From NCBI GenBank assembly GCA_964017235.1, contig OZ024934.1, positions 86,890,706-86,954,705 on the forward strand: DNA of 64,000 nucleotides, read 5' to 3'. This DNA comes from Sabellastarte sp. h YS-2021 (taxonomy: Eukaryota > Annelida > Polychaeta > Sabellida > Sabellidae). Below are positions 63,700 to 64,000 of the stretch, piece by piece (the first letter of the stretch is position 1; each line of letters opens with the position of its first letter). The notes below the pieces were generated by a model. That model was not told the origin of the DNA and did no database searches. It saw nothing but the letters and a program-made list of their open reading frames with translations. The position numbers and the translations under genes were made by a program.

Positions 63700-64000
63700 A
63701 CACACTTTAGCAGATCAAAAAGGTCACACCGTGATGCACACATACATTTACATACACCCCCTAACCAATGTCCCTACCAAGTGTCAACCTTCTACACATT
63801 ATGGAATCCAAGAAATAGCCCAGACAAGATTTTTTATGTCAAGATCACTACGGCAAGGTCAAAGGTCAAATCAAGGTCACATCATGACGAGGCACACCTA
63901 CACCTCCTAACCTGTGTTCCTACCAAGTATCAACTTCCCACACCTTATGGTTTCCGAGATATAGCCCGGACAAGATTTTATAGGTCAAGGTCACTACAGC
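63700..64000. repeat. Satellite-like tandem repeat, unit about 146 bases
   Basis: CTAACC starts units at 63761 and 63907. Both have CCTACCAAGT.TCAACTTC, then AGATATAGCCCGGACAAGAT or a close variant, then AGGTCA-rich sequence. It continues past the window edge. Probably in the intron upstream of exon 1. No exon is seen in 63185-64000. Confidence 0.75.

Overview
This is an AT-rich animal genomic window, most likely from a mollusc or another marine spiralian. I base that on intron-rich host coding sequence, Ngaro-type tyrosine-recombinase retrotransposons, a PIF/Harbinger transposon, CR1- and L1/Tx1-like LINE pieces, tRNA-derived SINEs and many small foldback elements. The species assignment is an inference.

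Left part (1-18700): almost entirely repeats. The window opens inside the 3' part of a young Ngaro-like retrotransposon (RNase H, tyrosine recombinase, then split direct repeats, to about 3192). A second, broken Ngaro-like copy with its own split direct repeats lies at 6259-13292. Around and between them are SINEs, foldback MITEs, a palindromic repeat region (13620-15290) split by a nested MITE, and a 0.54-kb tandem duplication (15478-16560). I see no host gene here.

Right part (18716 to beyond 63184, minus strand): one very large host gene. I can place 52 exons by splice sites and a continuous reading frame. Together they give 6080 coding bases, or 2026 residues plus stop when one base is supplied by the exon upstream of the window. 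The protein is a secreted-type modular ectodomain followed by one membrane span and a 41-residue basic tail. The ectodomain is built from a super-module used three times: an array of 35-residue six-cysteine repeats (17, 1 and 14 intact copies), one divergent cap repeat, one CCP/sushi domain, a two-exon SEA-like domain and a two-exon GCC2/GCC3 domain. The repeat, cap, CCP and GCC exons are all phase 1-1, so whole exons can be duplicated or skipped without breaking frame. The N-terminus lies beyond the right edge.

The arrays show birth and death of exons: two-exon duplication units with related introns, an exon-intron-exon block shared by arrays 26 kb apart, at least four decayed exons, and one intact exon whose splice donor is AT instead of GT. 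The introns hold the DNA transposon, the LINE pieces, MITEs, SINEs and tandem repeats. I cannot assign this gene to a named family. It is the most interesting object in the window.
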